NCBI GenBank assembly: GCA_942159475.1
Contig: OW804097.1
Location: 111,538,582 to 111,602,581, forward strand
DNA from: Sthenelais limicola
Lineage: Eukaryota; Annelida; Polychaeta; Phyllodocida; Sigalionidae
Length of the DNA stretch: 64,000 nt
Direction of reading: 5' to 3'
Shown here: in pieces, positions 10,102-21,120 of the stretch
Numbering within the stretch: the first letter of the stretch is position 1
Layout: every line of letters begins with the position of its first letter
The notes under the pieces: generated by a model
Databases searched by the model: none
What the model saw: the letters and a program-made list of their open reading frames with translations, nothing else
What the model was told of the DNA's origin: nothing
Program-made: the position numbers and the translations under genes

Positions 10102-12183
10102 ATGCTGACGTATTCAGTGCCTCTAAGCATCTTCATAATACCCATCACCTTAGCGTTACCACTCATCCCAAACCTCCAGACCAAATGTTATGGCAGGTAT
10201 GGAGATATAAACATTGGGATACTCGCATCGACAACAAAGCCTGGACGTGATGGGGGAGACATGTGTTCTGAGGACATTTACCCCATAGAACTAGCCATGG
10301 CGGAAGCTGCTGTTTGGGCCATTAAAAAGATCAATGAAGACAAAGAAATCCTTCCTAACATAACACTTGGCTACGTAGTCCTCAACACTTGCAACAAGGA
10401 CCTAGCAGCGATGGCGCAGACCCTTTTCCTAGTCCCAAATACATGTGACAATCCTACGATGCAAAGATTTGGAGAGGTGTGCTCGGGGAAGAGCCAAACG
10501 AAGTTTGAAGTCTTTGGGGTTGTTGGGCCAGGTTCCAGCAGGATGGCCGTTCTTACCGCCAGTGTACTGGGCCTTTTTCAGATCCCAAGCATCAGTCCAC
10601 AAGCAACGAGCGACGTCCTCAGCGATAAGTCTTTGTATGAATATTTTCTCAGAGTCGTTCCACCTGACAAGTTTCAAGTCGATACCATTATGTCTTTCCT
10701 GGAACGCATGGAATGGTCTTATGCGAGCCTCCTATATTCTGAGGGTAGTTATGGGGAAAATGCTGGCAGAAAGGTCCTGGCCGTCTCCAAAGAAAAGGGC
10801 ATCTGTTTCGCTGTCAGCCTAATGCTTCCAGCGATCATGGATGATAGCATGATGAGGGAAGTGATAGAACAACTTCTAGAAAAAAGCGACGCTAGGGCAG
10901 TTGTCGTTTTTATTAATGATCTACACCAGACGCTTCTTTTCCGAGAAATTGAACGCAGACATCTCATGGGGAAGTTCATAATTGTGGCTGGTGACTACAT
11001 GTATTATTACCACCATGGTTTTCCCGCTGCCGGAGCATTTGTCATTACTTTTCAAGGGGCTAAATTGCCAAAATTTCGGAAACATTACAATTCATTATCG
11101 CCGGTCGAAGACGGAAATGTGTGGCTGAAATTATTGTGGGAGAAAACGTATGGGTGTGAGTGGATTTTCAATGCAAGCAGGTCTTGTTATCGGATAGCCT
11201 CTGAAAACAAGGCTGACTTTGAAGTCACTGATTTGATTTCTCTCTACATAGATGCAGCAAACGCACACGCCTTTGCTGTGCATGAGATGTACTCTAAAGA
11301 ATGTCCAGAAGTGTTTCGCGACAAGTCTCAAATTTCAAATTGTCACAAAAAGACCCTCTATCTTGAATATCTTAAAAATATTTCTTTCGAGGGACTCACA
11401 GGCCGAGTTGAGTTTGACGAGTTTGGAGACTCGGAGGCTAGATATCTACTCACCCAGTATGTACCTGTTGATGGCAATAAATATATCTTCAAGCCAATTG
11501 CAAATGTGGATTTCCTATCAGGTAGGTTCGACATAAGACATAATGAAATAGATTGGACTTTGTTGAGCAGGGGGCAATTTCCGCTGGAAGGAATTCCTGA
11601 ATCAGTATGCAGTAAGCCTTGCAAAAACAAAGAATTCGCCGTAAGACAAGAATTGATTTGTTGCTGGGACTGCCGAACATGTCGTGATAATGAAATACTC
11701 TCCGAAAATCGCACTGGGTGCGAAAAATGTCCTTTGCTCTTTTGGCCAGACGAAGAAACACAAACGCTGTGCCAACCAATTCCACCAGTATTCCTGCAAT
11801 GGACGGAGACCTCTGGGGTCATTCTCATGATTGGCTCCTCTCTTGGTATATCCCTTTGCTTTGCATCATATGCATGGCTTGTAAAGTTTTGGAACGAGAA
11901 GCTTGTGAAGGCTACGAGTCGCAGTCTGACGTCGATCACTCTGGTCGGTTGTTTGTTGGCTTTTTGTACCACATTTTCGTTCATAGCTCGCCCTTCTCAG
12001 GGTTCCTGTCTGGTGAGTCGGTTTGGTTTTGGGATCTCCATATCTATTATATTCGCCCCGCTGCTGGTGAAGACAAACAGGGTATATCGTATTTTCAACG
12101 CTGGGAAGAAAGGAAGCGGGAAACCAGCGTTTATCACCAATAGGTCCCAGCTGATCATTGTCGTGCTGCTCGTGACGATTCAG
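10102..12183 (+). CDS. Metabotropic glutamate receptor-like class C GPCR, exon 1
   Basis: This exon encodes residues 1-694 of a receptor of about 845 aa. Domains in order: signal peptide (about 1-20); bilobed Venus-flytrap ligand domain (about 25-490), with the mGluR-like stretches GVVGPGSS, LSDKSLYEYFLRVVPPD and EGSYGEN; nine-cysteine NCD3G linker (C503-C557, including CCWDCRTC); then the first membrane helices from about 571. Residues matching the alpha-amino and alpha-carboxylate contacts of mGluR1 are present at a constant offset: S146, T169, D189, Y217 and D298. The mGluR1 Arg that binds the distal carboxylate has no counterpart, since there is no Arg between residues 50 and 80. The start has a good context (GGCC before ATG). 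The exon ends in phase 0 at CAG before GTATTT, at the intron position I recall from mGluR genes. Family assignment is firm. Glutamate as ligand is doubtful, and an insect mXR-like amino-acid receptor is an alternative. Confidence 0.93.
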
Positions 12184-12364
12184 GTATTTCCTACTGAAAA
12201 CAAATCATTGAAGCCACTCATAATTTACATGTATTTCAAATGAAAAAAACAACACGCCATAGCTGTTTCTTTAAACCATATTAAGTTTTAAACTAACAAT
12301 CTATATATTTTTTTAAAAAAAGACAATCCTAAATTCTCTAAATCTACACACAATCTTTCAAACC

Positions 12365-12473
12365 GACCTTGTCCACTATTAAAGCTGAATCTCATGCTAT
12401 TCTCACATAATTTAGTGCAAAAGAATCCTTTGTGGCGCAAAATCGCATGAGAATCGGCTTGGTGGATTAGGCC
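12365..12473 (+). mobile_element. Family A copy 2, inside the mGluR intron
   Basis: Diverged copy (GACCTTGTCCACTATTAAAG at the left, GGTGGATTAGGCCT at the right). The target duplication has eroded. Confidence 0.75.
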
Positions 12474-12572
12474 TTTAGAATGCACAAATATAAAAATATC
12501 CTACATTATACAGATTTATACAAATATATGGTGGCCCTATCCAATGTTATCGATATGTGCCACAGCTGCGTG

Positions 12573-12586
12573 GGGGGGGGGGGGGG
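12573..12586 (+). repeat. Poly-G run in the intron
   Basis: Fourteen consecutive G within intron 1 of the receptor gene. Confidence 0.9.
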
Positions 12587-12881
12587 TAATTTCGTCTGTC
12601 AGAATCCATACAATGTATATAATTTTGGAATTTATAAAAGAAAAATGTCGCATATCTTTTTAACATTTACTTTAACCAAGAGGGAATATAAAAGCTTGGA
12701 CTTTACCAGCCTATTCGCGAGGATCAGAGAGCTAGCTAAGCTCTGTATTTCAACTCGTACCTTGTTTAAGTTTAATTGCATTGGTAATATATGGAAAGTT
12801 ATTTGTTCTATATATGTGTGGAATGAGTTAAGATGGGATGAAATATAGACTGATTTGTTAACTTTCTTGATTTTTCAACAG

Positions 12882-13337
12882 ATTGCATCGTCCACCGTAG
12901 CTTTAATTCTTGCCCCACCGATCGCTGCAATGGAAATGAAAGTGCCAACAGAGCAGTTCGTAGAAGCCTATTGTGACTTCCCATTGGTAGGCCTCATCCC
13001 TCCTCTGACAGTAAACATCACCTTCATCCTGTCATGCATGCTGTTTGGCTTTCTCACTAGGAAACTGCCGGAAAACTTCAACGAGACTTGGTACATATTT
13101 GTCTCTGGCTCGACCACAATGTTTCTATGGGTTGTTTTCCTGCCTACGTTTTTTACCACTTTCTACGCGGTGCACAAGGCTTTGTTGTTGGCAGCTTGTT
13201 TGATTATTAATGGAATAATTACCATACTTTGTCTTTTTGTGCCCAAAATGTATGCTATGAAGTTTATTGATGAAGAATCGCAGAATATTAAAATGGCTGG
13301 GAGCACGGTGGGTGCTACAATTGGCACGGTCGGGTAA
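12882..13337 (+). CDS. Metabotropic glutamate receptor-like class C GPCR, exon 2
   Basis: This exon encodes residues 695-845, the remaining transmembrane helices and a very short tail. Class C landmarks are the extracellular-loop YCDFPLVG, the helix-6 entry RKLPENFNET, and FVPKMY (residues 813-818) at the end of helix 7. In mGluRs a Lys usually follows NFNE-x; here it is Trp (NFNETW). The frame stops at TAA 13335-13337 after only about 27 residues beyond helix 7, much shorter than vertebrate mGluR tails. The stop overlaps GGGTAAAC, which would also serve as a splice donor at 13333/13334, so a longer isoform using a distant exon is possible. Ending here gives a plausible complete receptor. The coding end is followed 57 bp later by a family C transposon copy. 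Confidence 0.9.
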   Translation: MASSTVALILAPPIAAMEMKVPTEQFVEAYCDFPLVGLIPPLTVNITFILSCMLFGFLTRKLPENFNETWYIFVSGSTTMFLWVVFLPTFFTTFYAVHKALLLAACLIINGIITILCLFVPKMYAMKFIDEESQNIKMAGSTVGATIGTVG

Positions 13338-13394
13338 ACCATAGATCAATATTAATTACTGTATAGAGAGAGGTGGGTGAGCAAAATGAGAAAA

Positions 13395-13763
13395 TGTGAT
13401 TTGTTACAGAAAGAGTGAGTCGTAAGTCGCAAATTTGATATTTTCAAAAGTGTTATTTTCAACATATCTTTGTAGGAATCTCCACATCCTTTGGGTATCT
13501 AACACTTTAAGTCGTATGAAGACATGTACCAAATTTAAAGACTATTAAATAATAATATGCTTCCGTTTCTAAGGTCATCCTGAGGAGTATATGTAACTAC
13601 TTCCCTCGTAATCGTCCACCCAGAGTTATTGGAAACCTTTTTCTCTTTTAAAACAAAATAACATAGGCATCGTTGGAAACCACTGAATCTCATCTGTTCA
13701 AATATGAAAATGCATTTATTTTTCGACTCATGACTCATTTTCCTATGAATATGATGCATCACA
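13395..13763 (-). mobile_element. Family C element copy 1 (complete, reversed), 369 bp
   Basis: Termini TGTGATTTGTTACAG at the left and ATGATGCATCACA at the right. The interior runs as the complement of the 40.7-kb copy, with AAGGTCATCCTGAGGAGTAT and GTCCACCCAGAGTTATTG as shared words. The inner terminus GAGTGAGTCGTAAGTCGCAA is also shared. It lies 57 bp past the receptor stop codon. Confidence 0.7.
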
Positions 13764-13792
13764 AATATGAATGAGACTCACCACGCAAAATG

Positions 13793-13798
13793 AATAAA
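13793..13798 (+). terminator. AATAAA downstream of the mGluR-like gene
   Basis: First AATAAA after the stop codon, lying just beyond the family C element. If used, the 3'UTR would be about 0.47 kb and would contain the whole transposon copy. Confidence 0.4.
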
Positions 13799-14219
13799 GT
13801 CGGGAACTATGTACTTGAATGTATCGTTAAGATGAAGTACATATAATTCGAGTAATTGTCGCTTTGATTTTGAGGACGACTATTATCATGATTATTGTTT
13901 GAAAACGGCCTCCTCCCGTCTATGGATTTGATGAGAGCCTGACCTGTTCGTTCTGATTTCCATTTGATATCATGCACATGCGAGTTCAGACCAGGTACAT
14001 CTGGCATGAAGAAAAACTCTTACATTATACTATTTTCCTATTACTTTCACTCATTTCATGAAATACCATTTAAACGAATGAAAAGCTTTCGGAATACCAA
14101 TTTGGAATGTTTGTAACTGACATGAATAGCACAGGGTAATATGTCTCTATTTCCTTCTCCTTTAGGGTATGCAAAATGTGCATCTTAAAATTACTTTTAA
14201 TACCGCACTGGGCATCTTA

Positions 14220-14330
14220 AGGGCCTAGTCCACTATGCCGATTCCCATGCGGTTCATGATAATAATTTATACTAAAAGAGTTCTTTGCGGCGCAAAATCG
14301 CATGAGAATCGGCTTAGTGGACCAGACCCT
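14220..14330 (+). mobile_element. Family A copy 3
   Basis: TTA precedes it at 14217-14219 and the eroded GTA follows. The right arm is well kept (CGCATGAGAATCGGCTTAGT). Confidence 0.8.
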
Positions 14331-14997
14331 GTAGTCTCTCATTGGGAATCATTGGGATACAAAGACCAGCAATGTACACATATTTACAAGGGAGGGTACA
14401 TCTATTTCTTCTTCAATTTGTTAATATCATAATAATACTCCAATTTGTCATAAAGGAAAACATGTGGAACTACATGTGGAACTACGAACTACGCAGTATG
14501 ATCAGTATGGAAGTACAAATAAGAATCAACATGCATGCTATGCTTTCTCTACTGCACAACTAAATGTCATTCAGCTAGCATTTAATGTGTTGAAAGAAGT
14601 GTTTATGTCTTTGCATGCATAATTACACCTGATCAATGTTCTATTTTGGGATTGATGTGCGAAGAGATGATGATCATTAACGTTGATCTGATCTTATACT
14701 AAAGGTCAGTATTTTGTGGAATTTATATCAGTCAAAATGAATGGAGTGTGGACTACAATAACAGTGTTGGTTCCGAGGTGACCGAGTTCTTTAAATGAAG
14801 CTATTTATGTAGTTCGATCTACCGGTATGTAGGTACTGGCTATTTTTAACAGGTCATGTGCTGTTTTGCGTCATAGAATTAAAAGTTAGAAGTGAATCTC
14901 GATTTGTAAAAAAAAAGTGAAAGACAAATAATGCCATATCCTCATCTGATCTACCGTTTTTATCTCCTGAGATGCAACGAAATGAGAAAACTGTATG
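14331..14997. other. Unique DNA, nothing recognised
   Basis: No gene or repeat family recognised. Confidence 0.5.
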
Positions 14998-15000
14998 TTA

Positions 15001-15109
15001 AGGGCTTGGTCCACTAAGCCGATTCTCATGCGATTCTCACAGAACTTAGTGCAAAAGAGTCCTCTGTGGCGCAAAATCGCATGATAATCGGCTTGGTGGA
15101 CTAGGCCCT
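15001..15109 (+). mobile_element. Family A copy 4
   Basis: Exactly 109 bp, flanked by TTA on both sides (14998-15000, 15110-15112). The best-preserved insertion of this family in the window. Confidence 0.88.
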
Positions 15110-15436
15110 TTATTGTGAAGCTATAGGGAAAACAAAGGTAATAACCGAGGCTATTGAAGAAAACATGGAGTGATCGAGTAGATGTACCTGATCATAGACT
15201 CAGGGACCATTGATTGTCTGCGAGAGAACTTTGCTTCGATGTAACACTGTAGTTATTCTTCTATGTCATCTACGTAATAAAATGGATTTGCAAAAACAAA
15301 AACAAAAGAAATATAGATCTAATACAAGCGTTTTTCATTTCAATCTAAATCACACAATGGCTTATACAAAAACAGTGTCTGTTCCTAAATGCTATATATA
15401 TTACAGACAAATGAGACTTAAGTCACAAAAGAAATA

Positions 15437-15462
15437 CACTATGTTTCGCTTAACCTGAATTT
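15437..15462 (+). mobile_element. Family E terminus, solo fragment
   Basis: CACTATGTTTCGCTTAACC preceded by TA, matching the left end of the element at 894. The partner terminus is missing. Confidence 0.5.
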
Positions 15463-16980
15463 AATACAATGAACAGTAAAGAACGCACCGCATCACTTGT
15501 GTTGTAAGAGCGCCTATTGTAAGTGCCGCCACCTAGATGATAGCTACAGAACTAACGGCGACGGAGGGAAGTAGTATACAGACTTGGGGCTTATACGCGG
15601 GTACAGGATGAGTTGTGGTAATAGATCCTAGGTGTCGCCCCGAACCACACAGCGCGCCCCGATAACATGAACAACAAACATATTCTTGTTTGGGTTTGCT
15701 GGCACTTTGTTCATAATACATTAAAGGACAAACAAACCCGTCGATCGCCTTCAAAACTACAATCCTATATAATATTAATGTCAAATGATTGGCCTCAGAT
15801 CTGAATATGGCGCATATTATATAAGGAGGTATTCTTTGGAATTTACCGTTCACCTTTTTAGTACCATGGAGTGATCACGGATCATTGACCTTTCATGAAG
15901 AATACCCAAAATGAAAAAAAGAATAAATTAATAATAAAATGAAGGGATAATCAAAATGGCAAAACTAGGAAGTGGTAGAATTGTAGTGTACATTAAGGCC
16001 TTAAAAATAGATACCTAACGATGCAAGTTGTGCGACATGATGAAAAGTGCCAATTAATTAAATTGGTTTAGCCCAACAAAGAAATACCTATGGAAGATAG
16101 ATATATGAAACTCTGAAAGTAAGAATGATTTTAAGATAGTGGACTCAGCAACAATTTCAAACAGTGCCTCCTAAGCCATTTAAAAAAAGTTTGGAAAACA
16201 GGTCTCACATCCATATTTTTTATGGTGAATACATTTAATGGGTATAATTAGGTAAAGTCATTATTTACACAAGAAGCGAAAGATATTAAATTCAAAAAAG
16301 TGTCTTGTCAGTTAATGGTGCATGCCCTCAGGCAGTAGGTATAGGTAAGAAAGTACTTTTATGTGAGAAAAAAAAACTTTTTTTATATATATTTTGCAGT
16401 TTGAGATATTCTACCTGTTTTATCCTGACTGCACGAGTAACTTAGTTGAATTAGCCACGCATATCCAGAACTTTAATCAAGTTATAGTGTCCATGCATAA
16501 GGAAATAAATGTGTGGGCCCGCTGTCGAAATAAACATCTACACAGTGGGATGGATCTCTATTAATAATCATTAATTGGCATCGGATGTACGTTATAGTTC
16601 TGATGCGTTAGAGATGACACTTCATATTCATAATCCAAGCCACTGAATAGCGCCGGCAGGCATGCTGTGCTAGATAAAAGATATCAGGCCTTGGCTCTGA
16701 GGTTAATACTGGAGATTGATATTTAAGTTTTTACCTTTATGCTCAACTCTATATTATAATACAGCCCATCAAGGAGCCGGCCAACGCCCCGCTAACAAAG
16801 CTAAAAGAAAATTGGGTAAATTTACCAGTGTGCCAAATCACGCTCGGCCCTATTCTTTGTTTCTCAGCGAGGCCTTTTTTAAATATTTTTTTAGGCGAAT
16901 TTTCTCACATCAGGGATGATTAAATTGTGCGTGTGTCTTTAATACGGTCCAGAAATGTCAGTGGGCGAAGAGCCTTGGCT
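15463..16980. other. AT-rich unique DNA, nothing recognised
   Basis: No protein-like frame and no known repeat. A T-rich/AT patch lies at 16370-16395. Confidence 0.5.
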
Positions 16981-17830
16981 TTGATTTCGTCGCCTAAAAA
17001 AGTCAGCTCACCTAACTACGACACAGACGATGACAACTAAGGGACACACTTGAAAGCGTCGACAAATGTAATTAATTGCCGGGGTGTTAAGGTGTTATTT
17101 AGCAAAGTCTCTGTAAAGTGGAGTTTCAACGGCCATGGCATGCCTAGAGCAAAGATCTGAGGCGATCCGCGGATGGACAGCAAAACAGCACAGTGAGACC
17201 TAAACTCGCGCATGCGTCTATTAGCCCCATTATACCCCGAACAATGGCGGACGCCTAGCATCAGTGACCAGAAAATAATCATCCGCCGGTTTTTTGGCGC
17301 GATTCTTGTGCCTTGGCTCGTAATTGCGGCGCCGGCTCATTGTTAACGAAGTTGTTGCCGTGATGCATGACATTCAAGTCGGGCCGCTCGCCGTGCCCTC
17401 TCGCCGTTTCATCTCTGGTCATTTTTGTCGAGGGATTTCCTTTAAATCAAGACCAAAGAGTTTCAGATCTGAAGTAGGGTCATGGATAATTGTGACCCTT
17501 CCAGCCTTTGTGGTGGGCTGTCCCGACAGAACTAGAAATCCCAGGGCCTCAGCTCCGATCGCTGGCAAAAGGGGGCAAAAACAAGTCGAATCCGACGCGC
17601 ACGGCGATTGTTTCAAAACAAATTGTTCTAATTTATCGATGCATTGTTGCGATCCAAAATGCCGGGAAGCTAGATTTTCTCACGAAGGTGTTGCGCTTGT
17701 TTTTTTGTGCCAACGGCTTCACCGCGCCTCTGCCACATTTTGATCTACCCATTGAAAAGCTAGTGGGAACTAACTCGGGAGGTACATGCTCGGTTCTGGA
17801 TGCTGGGATGGTCATAATTGTCCTTAATTG
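16981..17830. other. CpG-rich, GC-richer unique segment
   Basis: This stretch stands out from its AT-rich surroundings by many CG dinucleotides, e.g. GGCGCGATTC near 17296 and GACGCGCACGGCGATTG near 17595, and it carries no transposon family. An open frame at 17324-17743 (139 codons) has no recognisable domain and I do not call it. It could be an unmethylated regulatory element or a first exon of a gene outside the window. Confidence 0.35.
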
Positions 17831-18714
17831 TCTGTTCTGATTAGTAACTCAGGTCTACTTAAAGAACAAAGAAATGCTCGTTCATTACTGTAAGCCCCTT
17901 CTAAAACGCAATCCCTCATATTAGGCGAAGATAAGACACTGGTAGATTAATTCGAAAAGGGATAAATCCAATAACCATAATAGGCCTAGGGAATATTTTT
18001 TTAGTTGAATTTGCTCGAATTATTGCTTAGCCGGGTGAGTGTTACACTTATTATACTTTGTCTATTATTATATTCGCCTTCCACTTAAGAGGTGCGATAA
18101 AGTGTGAGTGATTAACAATATTTAGGCCCTAGGCTATATCATGTAAATTCGAATTGGTTTTTCTTTTATATACTTTATGAGGATTCAAAACCCAAAACAA
18201 CGATTTATAGTTCAATATTTCAAATAGGTACTAGCATATTCATTGGACTATAGGTTGCTGTGCAATCTCCTCCAATAAATATTCAATTACTAGCACCTCG
18301 TTCCATTTGTATCTATAAGTTTAAATGTTTGATCAAAATTGCAGTAGGCGCCAAAAAAGAGGAATTTATATATAATCTGACAGAATTGCATTCAGTGACC
18401 CAAAGAGAGAAAGGTCTATATATACTGTGTCCCTTAGCATCGGAAAAGCTGAACGATTGATCGTTCTTCAAGGAATTAGGTGTCCGAGGGAATCCATTGC
18501 TATTTCATTGATATCGTAAACTGAAATCTTAATGCACGGGTCTGTGCATGGTATTCTTACAAAACCAGTGCTACGGACGAAACTTGATGACAATTACCAT
18601 GACCTTTTCATTACATTCAACTCAAGGGTTCAATATAATATGTTCAATAATGTTTCTTGTGAGATAATATTTTTGAGTGAGGTTATTCGTAGAGTGAATC
18701 TAACATTACCTATT
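17831..18714. other. AT-rich unique DNA, nothing recognised
   Basis: No gene or repeat recognised. Confidence 0.5.
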
Positions 18715-18769
18715 ATAACAATCTGCGAGCTTTATAGTAACACTGAAAAAGCTACTCGCAGATTGTTAT
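18715..18769. repeat. Perfect 15-bp hairpin
   Basis: ATAACAATCTGCGAG (18715-18729) and its exact complement (18755-18769) are separated by 25 nt. Three further base pairs (CTT with AAG) are possible after a 3-nt bulge. It lies in unique DNA and matches no TIR family in the window. Confidence 0.75.
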
Positions 18770-18871
18770 GCAACAGGGGCAATGACTATTCAATTCAGCA
18801 CAACATATCATTTATTCGCACCTAAAAGTGTACACAAAGGCGACTTCAGATCACCATTTGCTCCAACTCAA

Positions 18872-19046
18872 ACTAGGCTCAGAGTTGAGAGAGTCCCTCC
18901 AAACTGAGGAAAAGCCTCTCGCTCCAAACCACAAAATGCCATTAGAATCCCATTAGGATGCCTACCCCAGGGCCAGGAAAGTCATTGGCACAGTAGACAC
19001 TCACATACTATTCTTATCTGATCTGAGAGGCTCTGAGCCTAGATTG
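18872..19046. mobile_element. Family D copy 2
   Basis: Starts ACTAGGCTCAGAGTTGAG and ends GCTCTGAGCCTAGATTG. Subtype with CCTCCAAACTGAGG in the left arm. Confidence 0.8.
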
Positions 19047-20465
19047 GACCCATTAATTAAGAGTTACAAACCTATAGTCAACTATATTATAGTGGTGTAC
19101 GTTCGCCTTCCAAAACCAACGTATCTGCCACATGTATGTTAGAATTTGATCCAATTTCTGTTAATATTTGGTTTATTTTACGTTATACCAATACATGAGG
19201 GTCGTCACGGTTTTACACCCTCGTGTAATCAACTTGTATGGCTTTCAGCCCTTTTGGAGTCGGGTGTGACTTCTAGCTTATTTTTGAGTTTGTTTTGCAC
19301 TAGCCTATGTTGTCCACGCATATTGCTAATTTGTGTCTAAACCAAGAGAATATCTTTCTGTTTGACAAATATAACTGAAATTCCCATGAGAAGCGCCTTT
19401 AGACAAAATGGCCCATGCTTTTCTTCTGCAGCACCGGTACATCATCTCCCTTTCCTCTTCGATGCTTCGAAGTTTGTTCGACTCTCCAGGGAAGAACAGT
19501 CTGTAATTAGTAAACGTATCGCAAGGCGGCAAAAGGTCCCCGGTCCAACTGTTTCGTGGTATTTTTTGCCCTGAATCATTTATCTCTGGTTACATTTAAT
19601 GAATGCTGAAAAATAACGGGAAGGAAATGGTGAAAAAACACCATCGAGGCAAGCCTCATTAGTTTGGGTTCTGATCATTGATTTTTCGAGTGTCAAAGAC
19701 ACAACATAGGTTTCTTGATCTTCCCCAGATAGGTGTCGGAAGTGTGCCATGGTGTCTGACAAAATGTCGCCCCGCTAAAATTTCCTTCAATAGAAAGAAA
19801 GGATGAAAAGGTGAGAAAAAGTGAAAGGGGGCGAGCGAGAGCAATTAATGAGTGGCGATGGTAGACAGAACCTGCGATGTAACAGCTCATTAGTAAAAAT
19901 CGTCATCGACGCGCATGCGTTGAACTAGGCGGAAGTGAAGTCAAGTGAAAGAGGAGAGGCGATAATTTATTTTCCGTGGCCGTTGCACAAATGATACGTC
20001 TTCCCAAATTAAGCGTTGCTTGCTGAGATTAATAAAACAAAATAAAAAGGTATTTTTAAACGAGCTCATTAAATCTGGGAGCTGGGATTCCTTCACAGGC
20101 TGTTGCGTGGTGCAAAGACTCATTTCTGGGGGCGACCTCCTGTAAGGTTCCTAATCACCTTGAGATGACCTTGATCATTAATAATTCAAACCTTATGATT
20201 CTGAATAATGCCTGTTCATAGATGAATGTGCTGACGTTTGATGAAGACAATGCAAGTGTGAAAGGCCATGATTTTGCTACCACAGAAGCAAGAACTGCCT
20301 CGGTGCTCTTATAAAAAGTTGACTTTCATCAGACAAATACAGCAATGCTAAAGGTCAGTGTCATAAAAAATAGGAGAACAATATTAAGCTGACTGCGCTA
20401 CCTTAATTGGCTATAAGTAAACACTTCCATGCATGAATACAGGATATCTTAAACCTGTGCTCTCA
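19047..20465. other. Unique DNA without transposon copies
   Basis: About 1.4 kb free of the dispersed families. Homeodomain-type TAATTA and ATTAAT words occur around 19900-20200. No coding frame with protein character. A candidate regulatory stretch, but only by exclusion. Confidence 0.35.
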
Positions 20466-20574
20466 ACGGCCTAGTCCACTAAGCCGATTCTCATGCGATT
20501 CTCACAGAATTTAGTGCAAAAGAGTCATCTGTGGCGCAAAATTGCATGAGAATCGGCTTGGTGGATTAGGTCCT
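20466..20574 (+). mobile_element. Family A copy 5
   Basis: 109 bp, with TCA on both sides (20463-20465, 20575-20577), so the duplication is 3 bp even where it departs from TWA. Confidence 0.85.
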
Positions 20575-20843
20575 TCAGTTAAAAGACTTTTTGTTCCGTT
20601 CCTTTCCTTTCCATTTAAAGACATTTGACCAAAATTCTGGAGGAGTCTATTCCAAGTACTGTTCTTACTTCAGAGCCTTCACGAAAGTTTAAATTTATAG
20701 TCTATTTGCTTATGTCAAAAAAATGGCTCCCGTGTGGAATTCATGTTAATTTTTGCAGACAAACATTTTTTTGTAGTATTCAATGAGTAGAATTCAAAAA
20801 TCGATGTATGCAATTTTTTCAAACAGTTTTTCATACCGAAATT

Positions 20844-20866
20844 CAAGATGGCGTCCAAGATGGCCG
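20844..20866 (+). promoter_or_regulatory. Two YY1-type motifs in tandem
   Basis: CAAGATGGCGTC then CAAGATGGCCGC, 12 bp apart; both match the YY1 core AAGATGGC. Similar words also occur in repeats of some marine animal genomes, so function is unproven. Confidence 0.35.
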
Positions 20867-20996
20867 CTCAGACAATAAATGCACATAACTTTGGTTCTAG
20901 TTAACATAAATGAGTGATTTTGGTGTCCATTTCTATGTTTTCCATGTCAGGGAATCCAATGAAATAAAAATAAAATCCAAAGCACATGATGCCTTT

Positions 20997-21008
20997 CCAC
21001 TAGGGGGC
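20997..21008 (+). promoter_or_regulatory. CTCF-type core motif
   Basis: CCACTAGGGGGC matches the CTCF core CCASYAGRKGGC at every position. It lies 130 bp from the YY1 pair. Confidence 0.4.
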
Positions 21009-21089
21009 GTTATAGGTCATTTTTCACATATTTTCCTGAAAAATGATTAGAAATACTTCAAATATCTTTTAATTCTTATACACTTATAT

Positions 21090-21120
21090 AATTCTTATAT
21101 ATATATATATATTATATTTG
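21090..21120. repeat. AT microsatellite
   Basis: TATATATATATAT run with flanking TTATAT words. Confidence 0.7.

Larger units (their letters stand above)
12184..12881 (+). other. Intron of the mGluR-like gene (698 bp, phase 0)
   Basis: It begins GTATTTCC and ends TTTTTCAACAG. It holds family A copy 2 (about 12365-12473) and a poly-G run at 12573-12586. No exon-like sequence was seen inside. Joining its flanks gives a continuous membrane helix (LVTIQ then IASSTVAL). Confidence 0.9.

Noticed and set aside
11358..11984. 208-codon minus-strand open frame
   Set aside because: Antisense shadow of the receptor's flytrap and cysteine-rich coding region; no independent protein character.
17324..17743. 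139-codon open frame in the CpG-rich segment
   Set aside because: No domain, low-complexity basic composition, and overlapping frames of similar length in other phases. The length is explained by higher GC.
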